Source of the DNA: Loripinus fragilis
Lineage: Eukaryota > Mollusca > Bivalvia > Lucinida > Lucinidae
DNA length: 64,000 nucleotides
Assembly: GCA_964019695.1 (NCBI GenBank)
Contig: OZ026524.1
Coordinates: 22,713,656-22,777,655, forward strand
Reading direction: 5' to 3'
A model generated the notes under the pieces. It saw nothing but the letters and a program-made list of their open reading frames with translations. It had not been told where the DNA came from and ran no database searches. The position numbers and the translations under genes were made by a program. Below are positions 43,657 to 54,448 of this stretch, in pieces (the first letter of the stretch is position 1; each line of letters starts with the position of its first letter).

Positions 43657-44130
43657 GTATGTGTGACTCATGAAACAATGCTCATCATCACCATCATATG
43701 TATGGCTCATGAAAGAATGCTCATCATCATCATCATCATCATCATCAACAACATCATATGTATGGCTCATGAAAAAATGCTCATCATCATCATCATCATC
43801 ATCATTATCATCATCATATGTATGGCTCATGAAAAAATGTTTATCATCATCATCATCTGTATGGCTCATGAAAAAATGCTCATAATCATCATCATCATCA
43901 TCATCATCGTATGTATGGCTCATTAAAAAATGCTCATCATCATCATCATCATCATCATATGTATGGCTCAAGAAAAATGCTCATAATTATCATCATCATC
44001 ACCATCATCATCATCATCCTATGTGTGGCTCATGAAAAAATGCTCATCATCATCATATGTATGGCTCATGAAAAAATGCTCATCATCATCATATGTATGG
44101 CTCATCAAACAATGCTCATCATCAAAAGCG
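43374..44130. repeat. Composite array: 15 modules of a fixed word plus variable (ATC)n
   Basis: The fixed word GTATGGCTCATGAAAAAATG then CTC alternates with (ATC)2 to (ATC)16 tracts, with small variants (TAATG, AAACAATG, CATCGTAT). Frames are open on both strands as Ile or Ser runs on plus and Asp runs with HFFMSHTY on minus. This follows from ATC periodicity and a module length divisible by three, not from evident coding. Confidence 0.93.
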
Positions 44131-44194
44131 TATTAAACGTAGATGCTATGAGTAGAAATAGATAATGAGTTTTATCATATTGTCTGGAGATCAT

Positions 44195-45340
44195 AAGACT
44201 TGAATTCAGGTGAAATTTTAGATAAACTTAAAGCTAGAGATTTTAATGCGACCAGTTTGTCTACTTATGATTTTTCTACTCTTTACACTACTTTACCTCA
44301 TAATTTAATTAAAGATAAACTTATTGATCTTATTGAAAGTACCTTCCAGAGATAAGGCTCTCCTTACCTTGCATGTAGTGACAGAAATGCATTTTTTACT
44401 TCAGAAAAACCTAAAAAATATCATACATGGTCGTGTCAAAATGTATGCGAAGCGCTGACCTTTTTGTTGGACAACATTTTTATTCGATTTGGCACCAAGC
44501 TCTATAGACAAGTTGTTGGGATTCCTATGGGCACTAATTGTGCTCCCCTGGTTGCAGATTTATTCCTGTTTTGTTATGAAAGGGACTTTATGATGTCTCT
44601 TTCTGATGATAAGCAGGCTGATGTTATTGATGCGTTTAACACTACTTCCAGATATTTGGACGATATTTTAAATATTAATAATGTTTATTTTGACAATATG
44701 GTTAGTCAAATATACCCTTCAGAGCTCCAACTTAATAAAGCCAATGCCTCTGATACCGAAGCCGCATTTTTAGACTTGCATTTGTCAATTTCTAATGATA
44801 TTGTTTCTACCAAAATTTATGACAAACGTGACGACTTTGATTTTGAAATTGTCAATTTCCCATTTTTAGATGGTGATGTTCCTCGTTCTACATCCTACGG
44901 AGTCTATATCTCTCAACTCATTCGTTTTGCTAGAGCATCTAGCTATGTTGCTGACTTCAACATTCGCAATAAATCGTTAACTCAGAAACTTCTTAAACAA
45001 GGCTATCGGTATCATAAACTTCGCAAAACATTTTCAAAATTTTATAGACGATACTATGATTTGATTTCTAAATTCCAAGTTGCGCCAAGGACTTTCCGAA
45101 CCTGATTTCTATGGTGACTTGGTGTATAAGTTGAAGAAGATTGTTGGCTCTAAAAAATTTTCAGCGCAATTCATTAAAATAATTTCCCATTATAAAAAGA
45201 TTGGCTATAACATTAATGTATTGCAACAGACTGCATGCTTGGTAGTCAACCCAATCATGGTTGGCAACTTTGCTTTCCTCTTTAATTGCACGCCGGTGGG
45301 TCGGACTTCAGACTCTATGATGGTTCCGACTTAAAGACTT
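44195..45340 (+). pseudogene. Penelope-like reverse transcriptase, copy A
   Basis: It starts mid-protein (LSTYDFSTLYTTLPHNLIKD). A stop lies near 44355, then an open block carries LLDNIFIRFGTKLYRQVVGI, PMGTNCAPLVADLFLFCYER and the catalytic RYLDDILNINN. Downstream are YDKRDDFDFEIVNFPFLDGD and SYGVYISQLIRFARASS, the thumb region LLKQGYRYHKLRKTFSKFYR, a frameshift near 45085, and the end ACLVVNPIMVGNFAFLFNC. The RT block type, together with the DKG-like motif upstream, places it with PLEs. No GIY-YIG domain follows the RT, so it is either lost, N-terminal as in Naiad-type PLEs, or absent. Non-functional. Confidence 0.85.
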
Positions 45341-45870
45341 ATCTATTGATGAGATGGTAGGGGCCTGATGCTTTGGCTGTGTGTCAGGCCCACCGGGGTT
45401 TACCTGTTGGATTTCTTTTGCTCCGGTATTCAGTTTAATTTACTGTTGAGTCCTTATCCTTGCTTTATCTCCTTGTTATATCTTGATTTATATGTTTTAG
45501 GAGATGATGCATTGATAAGTTAGGGGTCTTTCATGCAAACCAAATATCTATGTGTCTTGATCCACATCTGAATTAAGGGTGAGGTTGGCGCCGTTAAACC
45601 AGTTTAAGCCCTCCAGTAAAATATTTTACTGACCGTTCCAAGGCGGTACTTCTTTTGTGGATCTTTTATGTTTTTGTTCTGTCTTGTGTTTGCTATGTTT
45701 TGTGCGCGTCTGTTTGTGTGTGCTTTGTGGTCACCTGCTGGGAAAGGGCTGGCCTCTTGGCTCTCGTTTGTGGTGTCTTCTGTGAGTTTGTCACTTTCCC
45801 ATTGGTATCCTGGGTCAGGTGTGGTACTTGATTGTATCGATTCCTGATCTTTGCACCATTACTTACTTTT
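45341..45870 (+). mobile_element. PLE type-1 3' tail of copy A
   Basis: Untranslated tail with GTTGAGTCCTTATCCTTG, TTAGGAGATGATGCATTGAT, GAATTAAGGGTGAGGTTGG, CACCTGCTGGGAAAGGGCTG and the terminal TTGTATCGATTCCTGATCTT. It matches 2083-2716; its terminus also matches 60650-60705. Confidence 0.85.
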
Positions 45871-46405
45871 TTTGAAAGTACTGCTAGTCTTTTGAAAGTA
45901 CCACTTTGATCTCACAATGATGGCTTTTGCACTTTTCTTTATTGAGTTTCAACCCGGACCCAGTATACATCATTTAGAATAAGGCTTGATATTTCATATG
46001 AATCATTTTCACATGAAGAACCATCTTTCATTTAATTTCAAAGACGTCAACGAAATTTAAAAGTCAAAATTTTGAAGGTCGCAAGACGTAGAGGAATATG
46101 AACAATTTTATTTGTTAGATGGAATATACATGACTGGGGCAGCGGATGTAAGTTTTATTTTAGGATGTCTTTGTGTACATGATATTTGACACCCAAATCT
46201 AGCTGACACGTTGGATATGTACACACATGAAGGCGTTGCTTTCTTTTTTGATACATCCAATCAGCATCAATCATGTGAATTTGTTCAGTGCTGACTGACA
46301 ACTAGGATAGTAAACATAGGTTCATCACAGTAAAATATTGATTATTGAATAGCTATACATTGTAACTGACTTCGAGACAGTTTGTAAGCTTTATTGACCA
46401 CAGCT
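45871..46405. other. Unassigned AT-rich DNA between PLE copies
   Basis: No gene or repeat could be supported. Confidence 0.4.
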
Positions 46406-47890
46406 TTATATTAACACCCTAAAGCAAGAACTTAACACTGCCAAAACATATGAGCATAACAGGCTTGATGAGACGTCTATCGTTGATAGGCATCGATGCC
46501 ATATGGCTGCTAAGTTTGGGTTGTTTGTTGATGAGGACCATAGCAAGCTTCCTACGTTATACTGGTTACCTAAACTTCATAAACGGCCCTATAAGTCGCG
46601 TGTTATTGCTAATTCTAGTGCATGTACAACTACTGAGTTGTCTATTCTTTTGACTTCTTGCCTCACTGCAATTAAAAACCATGTCATTAAATATTGCACA
46701 ACAGTTTATGAAAGAAATGGTAGAAATTTAGTTTGGTCTATTAAAAATTCAGGTGAAATTCTTAATAAATTGAAGTCTAGAGGTTTTCTAGCATCTGGTT
46801 TGTCTACATATGATTTCTCTAATCTCTATACTACATTGCCTCATAATCTAATAAAAGAAAAACTAACAGAATTAATTGAACAAACATTTAACAGAGAGGG
46901 TTCACTTTATTTGGCTTGTAATGATAAAAATGCCTTTTTTACTTCTGAATAACCTAAACGATATAAATTGTGGTCATGTCAGAAAATGTGTGATGCGCTC
47001 CATTATATTTTGGACAATATATTTATAAGATTTGGCTCAAAATTATATAGACAAATTGTCGGTATTCCAATGGGTACTAATTGTGCTCCCCTTGTTGCAG
47101 ATTTGTTTTTGTTTTGTTATGAGAGAGACTTTATGTTGTCTCTGTCAGACAATAATCAAGCTGGTATTATTGAAGCCTTTAACTCTACCTCCAGATATTT
47201 AGATGACTTGCTTAATATTGATAATCCTTATTTTGAACAAATGGTAGGTCAGATATATCCCACTGAACTTTAGTTAAATAAGGCGAATTCTTCTGATACT
47301 GAAGCTCCGTTTTTGGACTTGAACTTGTCAATAACAAATGGCATAGTTTCTTCTAAAATTTATGATAAACGGGATGATTTTAATTTTGAAATAGTAAATT
47401 TCCCATTTCTTGATGGAGATGTTCCTCGCTCTCTTTCCTATGGTGTATATATTTCTCAGCTTATTCCTTTTGCTAGATTGTGCTCTAATGTTGATGACTT
47501 CAACAACAGAAACTTATTTTTAACTGCTAAATTATTTAAACAAGGTTATAGATATCATAAAATTCGAAAAGCATTTACTAAATTCTACTACAGACACTCA
47601 GAGTTAATTGTTAAATACAACATTGGGTTAAAAACTCTTCTGCAACAAGGCATATCAGAACCTATATTTTATGGTGATTTAGTCTATAAATTCAAACGAA
47701 TTGTTGGAAAACCTAATTTAAGTGATCAATTCAAAAAGATAGTAAAACGTTATATAAGGGTTGGATATAATTTGAATATCAAGCGACAGTCTGCATGCCT
47801 AGTTTTAAACCCAATCACGGTTTATAGCTATGGTTTCCTCTTTAATTGCACGACGGTTGGTCAGGCCTAGGACTCTATGACGGCTCTGAC
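46406..47890 (+). pseudogene. Penelope-like reverse transcriptase, copy B (best preserved)
   Basis: Nearly continuous RT frame of ~490 codons broken by stops at 46950-46952, 47271-47273 and near the end at 47868-47870. Motifs in order are HSKLPTLYWLPKLHKRPYKS (the PKLHK of PLE fingers), STYDFSNLYTTLPHNLIKEK, WSCQKMCDALHYILDNIFIR, GIPMGTNCAPLVADLFLFCY, catalytic YLDD at 47196-47207, FLDLNLSITNGIVSSKIYDK, VNFPFLDGDVPRS, then thumb GYRYHKIRKAFTKFYYRHSE and a tail ending VYSYGFLFNCTTVGQA. The DKG-like region and everything upstream are missing. No endonuclease domain is visible. It is the best reference for the scattered tails. Confidence 0.88.
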
Positions 47891-48450
47891 GTAAAGCTTT
47901 AAACGGTGGGTTCGTGCCTGATGCTTATCTGTAGCTGGACCCACCGTGGCTCAACTTGAAGTTTTCTTTAGCTCTGACTATCTGTGAGTCATGAGCCCTT
48001 TTCTTTGTTTCATCGTGGAGTGTTAATTTGATTAGAGTGTTTTCCATGATGATACATTGCATTAGTTAGATGGCCTCCATGCGAGCTGAACATTTCTTGT
48101 ACTTCATCAACAGCAGAAACAGGGCGAAGATTTGGTTCCAGTAAAATGCATTTAAGCCCCCCGGTGGCTTAGGCTGCTGTCCGTTCTAAGGCGGTGGTTC
48201 TGTTGTTGTTGACTTTTTTTTATTGTAACTCCCATTGTGGGAGTCTGTATTTTTCTATGTTTTGTTGTACGTTACTTTATGTCCATTCTAGTATTGCAAT
48301 CATCTTGATGGGGAAGAGAGAGCTGATTGCTTTGCTTAATTTGTCTCCCTGGTGTCTCGTGATGGTTGAGCGACTCTTCCTCGCGGTGCCACGGGGTTGT
48401 CTGCAGTTTTTGATTGTGCTAATTCCTGATCATACTCACTTACTATTTTT
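47891..48450 (+). mobile_element. PLE type-2 3' tail of copy B
   Basis: Tail with GGACCCACCGTGGCTCAACT, ATGATACATTGCATTAGTTA, GGGCGAAGATTTGG, CCGTTCTAAGGCGGTGGTTC and TCCTGATCATACTCACTTAC. Five other truncated copies of this tail occur in the window, on both strands. Confidence 0.87.
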
Positions 48451-48697
48451 AAACAGGGCCATCATAGTGAAACTGGCTACAGGTATATGATATGGCACAT
48501 TGGTGAAAAATTGTTTTAAGGACTGGCGCCAGTCTTTATACAGAGCCATTAGAGTGAAACTGGTTACAGGTATATGAAATGGCACATTGGTGAAAAACTG
48601 TTTTAAGGACTGGAGTCAGTCTTTAAACAGAGCCATCAGAGTGAAACATGATATGGCACATTAATGAAAATTGTTTTAAGGAATGGACCCAGTCTAA
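48451..48697 (+). repeat. Array of three ~88-bp units
   Basis: Same unit as 42685-42953 (CATCAGAGTGAAACTGGTTA, GGCACATTGGTGAAAAA, TGTTTTAAGGACTGG). It abuts the end of the PLE tail. The bases after it (TGTGCGGATGCTTGCCAGTA) match the bases before the other array (near 42646), so the flank is part of the repeat. Confidence 0.85.
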
Positions 48698-49010
48698 GAA
48701 TGTGCGGATGCTTGCCAGTACCGCAAGTACCAAAATCTCACAAACTGGCTTAACTCTTTGTACGCTTACTAGTGTCGTCTGCTGATAACCTTTGCAAACA
48801 GTTTGGACCCAGACCAAGACCGACAGAACGTCGGTCCTGAACTGGATCCAATCCATTTTACACTCTGAATGTATTCCTGAAAGAATTATTCGAAAAAAGA
48901 TGATTTTGGAAAAAATCAACAGACTACAAAAAACATGCAAAATTACCCAGCATACAAAGTTTTTATGCCTTCCTATATCAGATTTATTGCAGGTGCTGCA
49001 GAGGAAGAGA

Positions 49011-50117
49011 ATGCTCACAGCGATCCTACGAATTAATATCAAGGCTTATTTGATATTTTTTGTCTTTTGGATAGCAACGGTTTTTATCCTCCTCATTCAG
49101 ACAAAACAAAGCCTTCTTATAAAGGAGAATGGATGCGCTGATTCTAACAGAAAAGTAGAGCTTGCAGAAAATACAGAATCGGGTACAAAGGCCATGATAC
49201 AGAAAACCAGTGAAATGAATGATAAAAATATTAAAGCCGTGGTACCTTTGAATGATTTCATTACCTATCCTTGTGTCGAGGGCTTGTCCCTTTTTCCAGA
49301 AAATAGATGGCCGATTGAAGGAAAATGTGTACGAACTCTTGTAGGGGAAAATAGAAATATTGATAAATCACTATGTGTTCCATTACGCACATTAAAGGGA
49401 ACGACACCAATATGTACATACCCTGCAAAAATTGATGTGCACATCTCGGCTGGATTGCAGCGGCGTGGTTTATATGAAGGAAAAATGGTCAAAAAATTAG
49501 CTCAATTCTTCATGAATCATCCCGAGCTTGAATTTCTAGATCTTGGCTGCAAAATTGGAACATATTCACTAAGTTTGGCACACACCGGAGTTAATGTTAC
49601 AGCAATAGACGCCCTGGTAGACAACCTGAAATTACTTCACGAGTCAGTTCGCCTTGGAAATCTTCAGCAAAACATCAGAATAATCTGGAATGCACTTGCC
49701 AAAGAACATTCGTTATTAGAATTTAGTACAACTAGCAGCTATAATGTCGGGGCAAATCGTATAAAACGCGTTTTAAAGTCTGCGACTGATGAAATTACTA
49801 CTAAAGTAGTGCGAGCCATTACGCTAGATGACTTAGTTCCAATCTTTAGAGGTAAACGTGTTGGGATGAAAATGGATATAGAAGGCGGGGAGCACGATGC
49901 TATTCTGGGAGGAAAACAGTTTTTCCAGGAAGTTCAAGTACTTATAATACAGATGGAATGGTGCTTTCACGCCAAGAACGTGACTGCTGGCACAGAAATT
50001 GTCAGATTATTATCCTCCATTGGGTTAGTGCCGTTCAAAGATATACATATGGAGAGACCCTTAAATGCCCAGAATGTCTCAGCATGGCCGGTGGACGTTT
50101 ATTTTATTAAGGGTTAG
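49011..50117 (+). CDS. FkbM-family methyltransferase, single-pass membrane protein
   Basis: A 368-codon frame, uninterrupted to TAG. The same frame is open back to 48792, but upstream DNA looks repeat-derived and a splice-acceptor-like tract ends at AG 48991-48992 (or 49000-49001). The ATG at 49011 is therefore preferred. Residues 12-30 are a hydrophobic helix (AYLIFFVFWIATVFILLIQ) with a basic N-side, fitting a type II anchor with a lumenal catalytic domain. Residues 176-184 (LDLGCKIGT) are the SAM-binding motif I; residues 271-276 (TLDDLV) and 286-296 (MKMDIEGGEHD) are FkbM hallmarks. Two Cys-containing segments lie before the catalytic core. Expected activity is SAM-dependent methyl transfer, probably to an OH of a glycan or small molecule; the substrate is unknown. 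No nearby AATAAA; one occurs near 50587. No disabling change seen. Confidence 0.85.
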   Translation: MLTAILRINIKAYLIFFVFWIATVFILLIQTKQSLLIKENGCADSNRKVELAENTESGTKAMIQKTSEMNDKNIKAVVPLNDFITYPCVEGLSLFPENRWPIEGKCVRTLVGENRNIDKSLCVPLRTLKGTTPICTYPAKIDVHISAGLQRRGLYEGKMVKKLAQFFMNHPELEFLDLGCKIGTYSLSLAHTGVNVTAIDALVDNLKLLHESVRLGNLQQNIRIIWNALAKEHSLLEFSTTSSYNVGANRIKRVLKSATDEITTKVVRAITLDDLVPIFRGKRVGMKMDIEGGEHDAILGGKQFFQEVQVLIIQMEWCFHAKNVTAGTEIVRLLSSIGLVPFKDIHMERPLNAQNVSAWPVDVYFIKG

Positions 50118-50332
50118 CCAGCTATTGTAAGTGCAATCTGTACGTGCGGCCAGTTTATGGAAATTGTTGCATTTCGATTTAACCCGTTGGGGACTGGAAG
50201 CTCCTAAGCGGTTACTATGGAAAACAGTGAAGATACAGATGTAATGCCGCATAATGTTACGCTTTACCAAGAAAGACAGATCAACTTCTTAATGGGATTA
50301 CAAACTTATTCTATTCTGTGAAAACCCATATA
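50118..50332. other. 3' flank of the methyltransferase gene
   Basis: No repeat or signal recognised. Presumed 3' UTR or flank. Confidence 0.35.
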
Positions 50333-50535
50333 CAGTAAAACCTGTCTTAAGCGGCCACTCAAAAAGAACATTAATTTGGTTTTCAAGCTGATTATCGCTT
50401 AATGCAGGTCAAAATGATTGCAGAATGCTCCAAGGGGGCATTCTGCAATATTTTCGACCTTAATTAAGCTACCATTTATCATTAAGATCTTTGTTTTGTA
50501 CATTTTTGAGTGGCCACTGAAGACAGGTTTAACTG
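50333..50535. mobile_element. Tc1/mariner-type MITE, TA-flanked (203 bp)
   Basis: The left terminus CAGTAAAACCTGTCTTAAGC and the right terminus, reverse complement CAGTTAAACCTGTCTTCAGT, continue GGCCACTCAAAAA. TA lies at both edges (50331-50332 and 50536-50537). The centre holds a hairpin (50405-50460). CAGT-starting ends with TA duplications are typical of Tc1/mariner MITEs. Confidence 0.88.
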
Positions 50536-50729
50536 TAATGTACATTGAATACTCAGGCCAATCGCATTTAACATAAAACTATATTCAATAAAGTCAGGAT
50601 GGTCCATTGTATATATTGAGGGGTCACAGGTTATGACCCCACCTAACACCCCCCCCCCCAAAAAAAATAATAAAATAAAATAAAAATAAAGTGATTTTAT
50701 TTTCTTCTCTTACGATCGATTTTGTCTTC

Positions 50730-50796
50730 GCAAACAGTGCAAACCCTGATGAAATGCCGCATATTGCGGCATTTCATCTGGGTCTTTACTGTTTGC
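50730..50796. repeat. Tight hairpin, 32-bp arms with 3-base loop
   Basis: The inner 14 bp (GATGAAATGCCGCA / TGCGGCATTTCATC) pair perfectly around TAT. The outer GCAAACAGTGCAAACCC and GGGTCTTTACTGTTTGC pair with few mismatches. Confidence 0.88.
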
Positions 50797-51383
50797 CAAA
50801 GTACCGGTTTTGAAAGTTCTGGTCTTCAAAGGGCTAAGGACCCTTGTGCATATATATGTACCAGGCTAGCGAAGAATTGTGAATTGTTCTCCTTTTTAAT
50901 ATCTATGAAGCCTGAAGCTTTGCGGAGACATTGAATGTACTGTTTATATCATCAAGTGCAATATTAAAATCTGAATTTCATTTTTTTTTAATATCTAAGT
51001 TATATGGGTAGAATGTCCTTCTATAGAATTTGTGCTGTGGAAATGCTGATATTGCCATTATTTTCAACTGTAAATTGACATATTTCCAGAAACATAAATT
51101 TGCCTCAAAATATTATGGTATTTGTAGTATTTTGCTATGACGGCAGATAATGCACAAAATATTGAACTTATGTATGGACAGGATTCATAATTTTCATATT
51201 TCTTGCGATGTACACTGTTAAGAAATTGCCATAAGGATAGCAGTTCTGTTCTTTTATTCCTACAAAAGTGAGAATAGTTGGCCCTGGGGAATTTTGGGTT
51301 ATAAGTTTGTTTGTTTTTTCTCTCATGTATAACAACATGTGTACATAATAATACGATGAAATACTTATATATACTGCCCAAAG

Positions 51384-51586
51384 TTCTAAGCGGTCACCTT
51401 AAAATCACCATGTATTTGTCCTATTAACACGGGCATTTTGTTCTTCATTAATTTCACATGAAACATCATGGAATGATTTTTGTATGACATCTCTCAATAC
51501 AATATGTCAAAACATGAAATTAAAACTATGTAAAAATGATTAAAAATTTTGTCAAAATTTTTGAATTGCTAGGTGACCGCTTAGAA
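51384..51586. mobile_element. Probable MITE with 16-bp perfect inverted ends
   Basis: TTCTAAGCGGTCACCT at 51384-51399 is exactly inverted at 51571-51586. The outer flanks (ATATATACTG / GTGTATATAT) also pair weakly, so true termini may lie ~15 bases further out near TA dinucleotides. The AAGCGG word is shared with the MITE at 50333. Confidence 0.7.
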
Positions 51587-51715
51587 GTTTGTGTGAGTGT
51601 ATATATCATTTCATACGAAAAAGGGATTCAGAAAAACGTCTATTTACTTGTTTTAAAATATTTTTCCCGTTTGATCAATACAATTAGAAATGCAATTAAA
51701 ATATGGCTCGACAGA

Positions 51716-51924
51716 GTAAATAAACCAAGTATTGTAAACATGGTAAAATAAACCAAGTATTGTAAACATGGTAAAATAAACCAAGTATTGTAAACATAAC
51801 AAAATAAACCAAGTATTGTAAACATGGTGAAATGAACCAAGTATTGTAAACATGGTAAAATAAAACAAGTATTGTAAACATGGTAAAATAAACCAAGTAC
51901 TGTAAAAATAAAGCAAGTATTAAT
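51716..51924. repeat. 27-bp minisatellite, ~8 units
   Basis: Unit AATAAACCAAGTATTGTAAA then CATGGTA repeats with little divergence. Overlapping minus-strand frames rich in Phe, Tyr and Leu arise from the repeat. One more unit lies at 52463-52485 beyond the inserted MITE D. Confidence 0.92.
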
Positions 51925-51925
51925 T

Positions 51926-52443
51926 GACTTTTCTCTTACTGTAAAGGCCTTCAATATTCAAATCTTGGCGTGGTTCGGCTATTTCATCTGCTAAGGAAGG
52001 GAAATCAGGTTTTATTAATAATTTGGTAAGCTTTTTGGGCCACGCAAACGTGCGTGCATTTCATGAAATTCCTAACCGTATACACACTGAACTCACATTT
52101 ATTAACGTTTAAAGCGCATCATCACAAAACTACTAAAGTATTTAAAGCCTAATAGAGAATCAGGGTTGACACAGATCAGACTGCTCCTACAGGAGCAGTC
52201 TGATCTGGGTCCACAATGATTGCCTCTATGCTTATGTTAAATAGACATTTTCAGATGCAGTTATTTTGCTGGCGTTTTAGGACTAAATAATGTGTTTTGC
52301 GCTTATACTGATGTTATGAAGCAAGATGATACAGTTACTTTTGGATAAAACCACGCCTCATTTTCAGCTTTTACCTATGTCTAAGATTGACCAGTCCCAA
52401 TTACGCATTCATGAGGTGTCGCCTTTACAGTACCCCAAAAGTC
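51926..52443 (-). mobile_element. MITE family D, copy inserted in the 27-bp array (518 bp)
   Basis: The left end GACTTTTCTCTTACTGTAAA and right end TTTACAGTACCCCAAAAGTC are slightly decayed family D termini. The internal palindrome GCAGTCTGATCTGGGTCCAC is conserved near 52193. It separates the main 27-bp array from a last unit. Confidence 0.85.
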
Positions 52444-53210
52444 ATATAATCATGACTGTAAGAATAAACCAAGTACTGTAAAAATAATAATTCAAACTTC
52501 AATATCTCGAAGTACCCGTTATTTTGAAAAACAAATGGGGTATATTGAATTCAGAGTATAGGGCATATTGATGAGCTCTATCGAAACACATGTTATGGGT
52601 GCCTAAAAGAAACATCCCAAAGAGACGTTTTTCTTTCAGCACACAGAACATATGTTTTGATCGGAAAAACTATTATAAAATATATTCGTCGTTGGGTTAT
52701 GTTTTAATTAATACACCACTCCCTCTAATTCGAACCACTAATAATTCGAAGTAAAACTCAGGTCCCGATGACTTCGAATTAATAAAAGTCAACTGTAGAT
52801 ATTTTAATGTCAAAAATGCTGTTTTATACAAAAGTACGAGTATGTCTGATAATTTGAAGGGAAGCATGAATACTTACTTGTACTCATCCTTGTTCTCTTC
52901 ACAGTGTTTGGAGATAAAAAATAAAGTTTGGATAATGTATGGTATTTGCCTTTACGTACCTAACAAGCAGAAGAATTGTCAACGCGATTTAATGTATATT
53001 TTTTTCAAGTATACTACTATTATTTATACATTGGGGTATGTTTCATACTAATATAGTTTGATTTCACAGCATAAAATTGTGCATTCGAAACGTTTTTTTT
53101 TTTTTTGATAAATGCTTTGAATATCTGATTTTTGTATCAAATGATAATGGAATATCACCTTAACGTAGAGTGTTTAGATGAGTTTGACGGATATCTGCAA
53201 CTGAACATAG
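52444..53210. other. Unassigned AT-rich DNA
   Basis: It starts with a stray 27-bp unit. Words AATTCGAAGT and ACTTCGAATT around 52736-52790 suggest part of another Tc1-type MITE ending near GTCAACTGTA (52797), not delimited. No gene could be supported. Confidence 0.4.
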
Positions 53211-53310
53211 TTAACACTTAAAGCGCCAATCACAACAAAAGTCGTCTGCTTTTGTCGTCTTCTGAATGGTTTTAGAAGTCTCTTTGATAAACAGTGTTGA
53301 CCCAGATCAG
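53211..53310 (-). mobile_element. MITE family D fragment
   Basis: It matches the interior of the copy at 42017-42554: TTAACACTTAAAGCGC, then TAAACAGTGTTGACCCAGAT. Both ends are missing. Confidence 0.65.
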
Positions 53311-53393
53311 TACAATTGGGACTATCTACTACATGTGTATGTTTTAGTACACATGTTGTCGCAGAGGGCTGCATGCAGTTCTAGATCTAGCAT

Positions 53394-53871
53394 GAAGAGT
53401 ATGATCGGGAAATACCACATTTACACACCGCAGTCCAACCCAATGCACCGCGAGGAAGAGCCACATAACACTTAATGTCACAATACATCAGGAAGACCGT
53501 TGAAGCAAATCTAGACGGACACACAGTACTGAATAACAAAACAAGGCCCAAACACAGAACCCCCATAAACAATGGGAGCAACAATAAACAATCAATCAAC
53601 AACAGAACCACCGCCTTAGAACGAACAGCAGCCTAAGCCACTGGAGGGGGTTAAATGCATTTTACTGGTACCAAATCTTCGCCCTAGATTCTGTTGTTGC
53701 TAAAACACGAAAATTGTTTAGATTGCATGGAGGCTTCCTAACTATATCAATTTATTATCACAGAGAAACAATCTAATCAGATTAACACACTTTGATAATG
53801 CAAAGAAAAGGGCTCATGACTCACAGATAGTCCGAGCTAAAGAAAACCTCAAGTTAAGCCACGGTGGTAAG
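53394..53871 (-). mobile_element. 5'-truncated PLE, type-2 tail, minus strand
   Basis: Its reverse complement runs from CCACCGTGGCTTAACTTGAG through ATCTAATCAGATTG-flanking words and ACCAGTAAAATGCATTTAAC to the terminal CCCGATCATACTC. No coding sequence remains. Confidence 0.85.
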
Positions 53872-54448
53872 TCTAATATGGAGGTGGTGTTCTCAGGTTC
53901 GGATTTAGTCTGTTCTTAAAACATATTTAAGCTTGGAGTTTACGAGTTTGCTCAGGAAGTTAATTCCAATCAAGGGCAACAGAAGGTAAGGATTATAGCA
54001 GAGTTGAGAATTCGTATGCAAGGTTTATAGATCTGAAAACTTAGGTAAATGACATGTAATCGTGCTACCAAAAGTAACAGTCGCAAGTGAAGTAAGGTAA
54101 TCAGGACAAAGTCTATTTAGCATTTTATAAACAGTATTATATGCTTGGTTTTTCTTCTTAATCCCAGTGTCTTAACCCATTTCTGAAAGGAAAGAATTAA
54201 TAGAGACTAACTTAGTTGTACCAGTGACTATTCTAGCAGCTTCATTCGGATTTTTTCTGTTTATTCTATTCATATTGTTAACAATTATTCTACAAGAGGT
54301 CGGCATATTCTAGAAGTTGGCATATATATCAGAAGTAAATAGTCTGATGAAGAGGTTTCCTATCTAGTTGAAATTTGAACTCGTGCATTATATTGATTCA
54401 ATTCTATGCTTTTGATTGAGCAAAAATGAAAAAAGTCAATAAGCAATG
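53872..54448. other. Unassigned DNA
   Basis: No gene or repeat could be supported. Confidence 0.4.

Noticed and set aside
43327..43971. Minus-strand frame with long Asp runs, resembling an acidic shell-matrix protein
   Set aside because: The frame arises from (ATC)n with a module length divisible by three; the plus strand is equally open. No flanking coding, start context or signal peptide.
48792..49010. N-terminal extension of the methyltransferase frame
   Set aside because: The extension is open, but it begins in repeat-derived DNA and precedes a splice-acceptor-like tract. A start at 49011 puts the membrane anchor at the N-terminus as expected.
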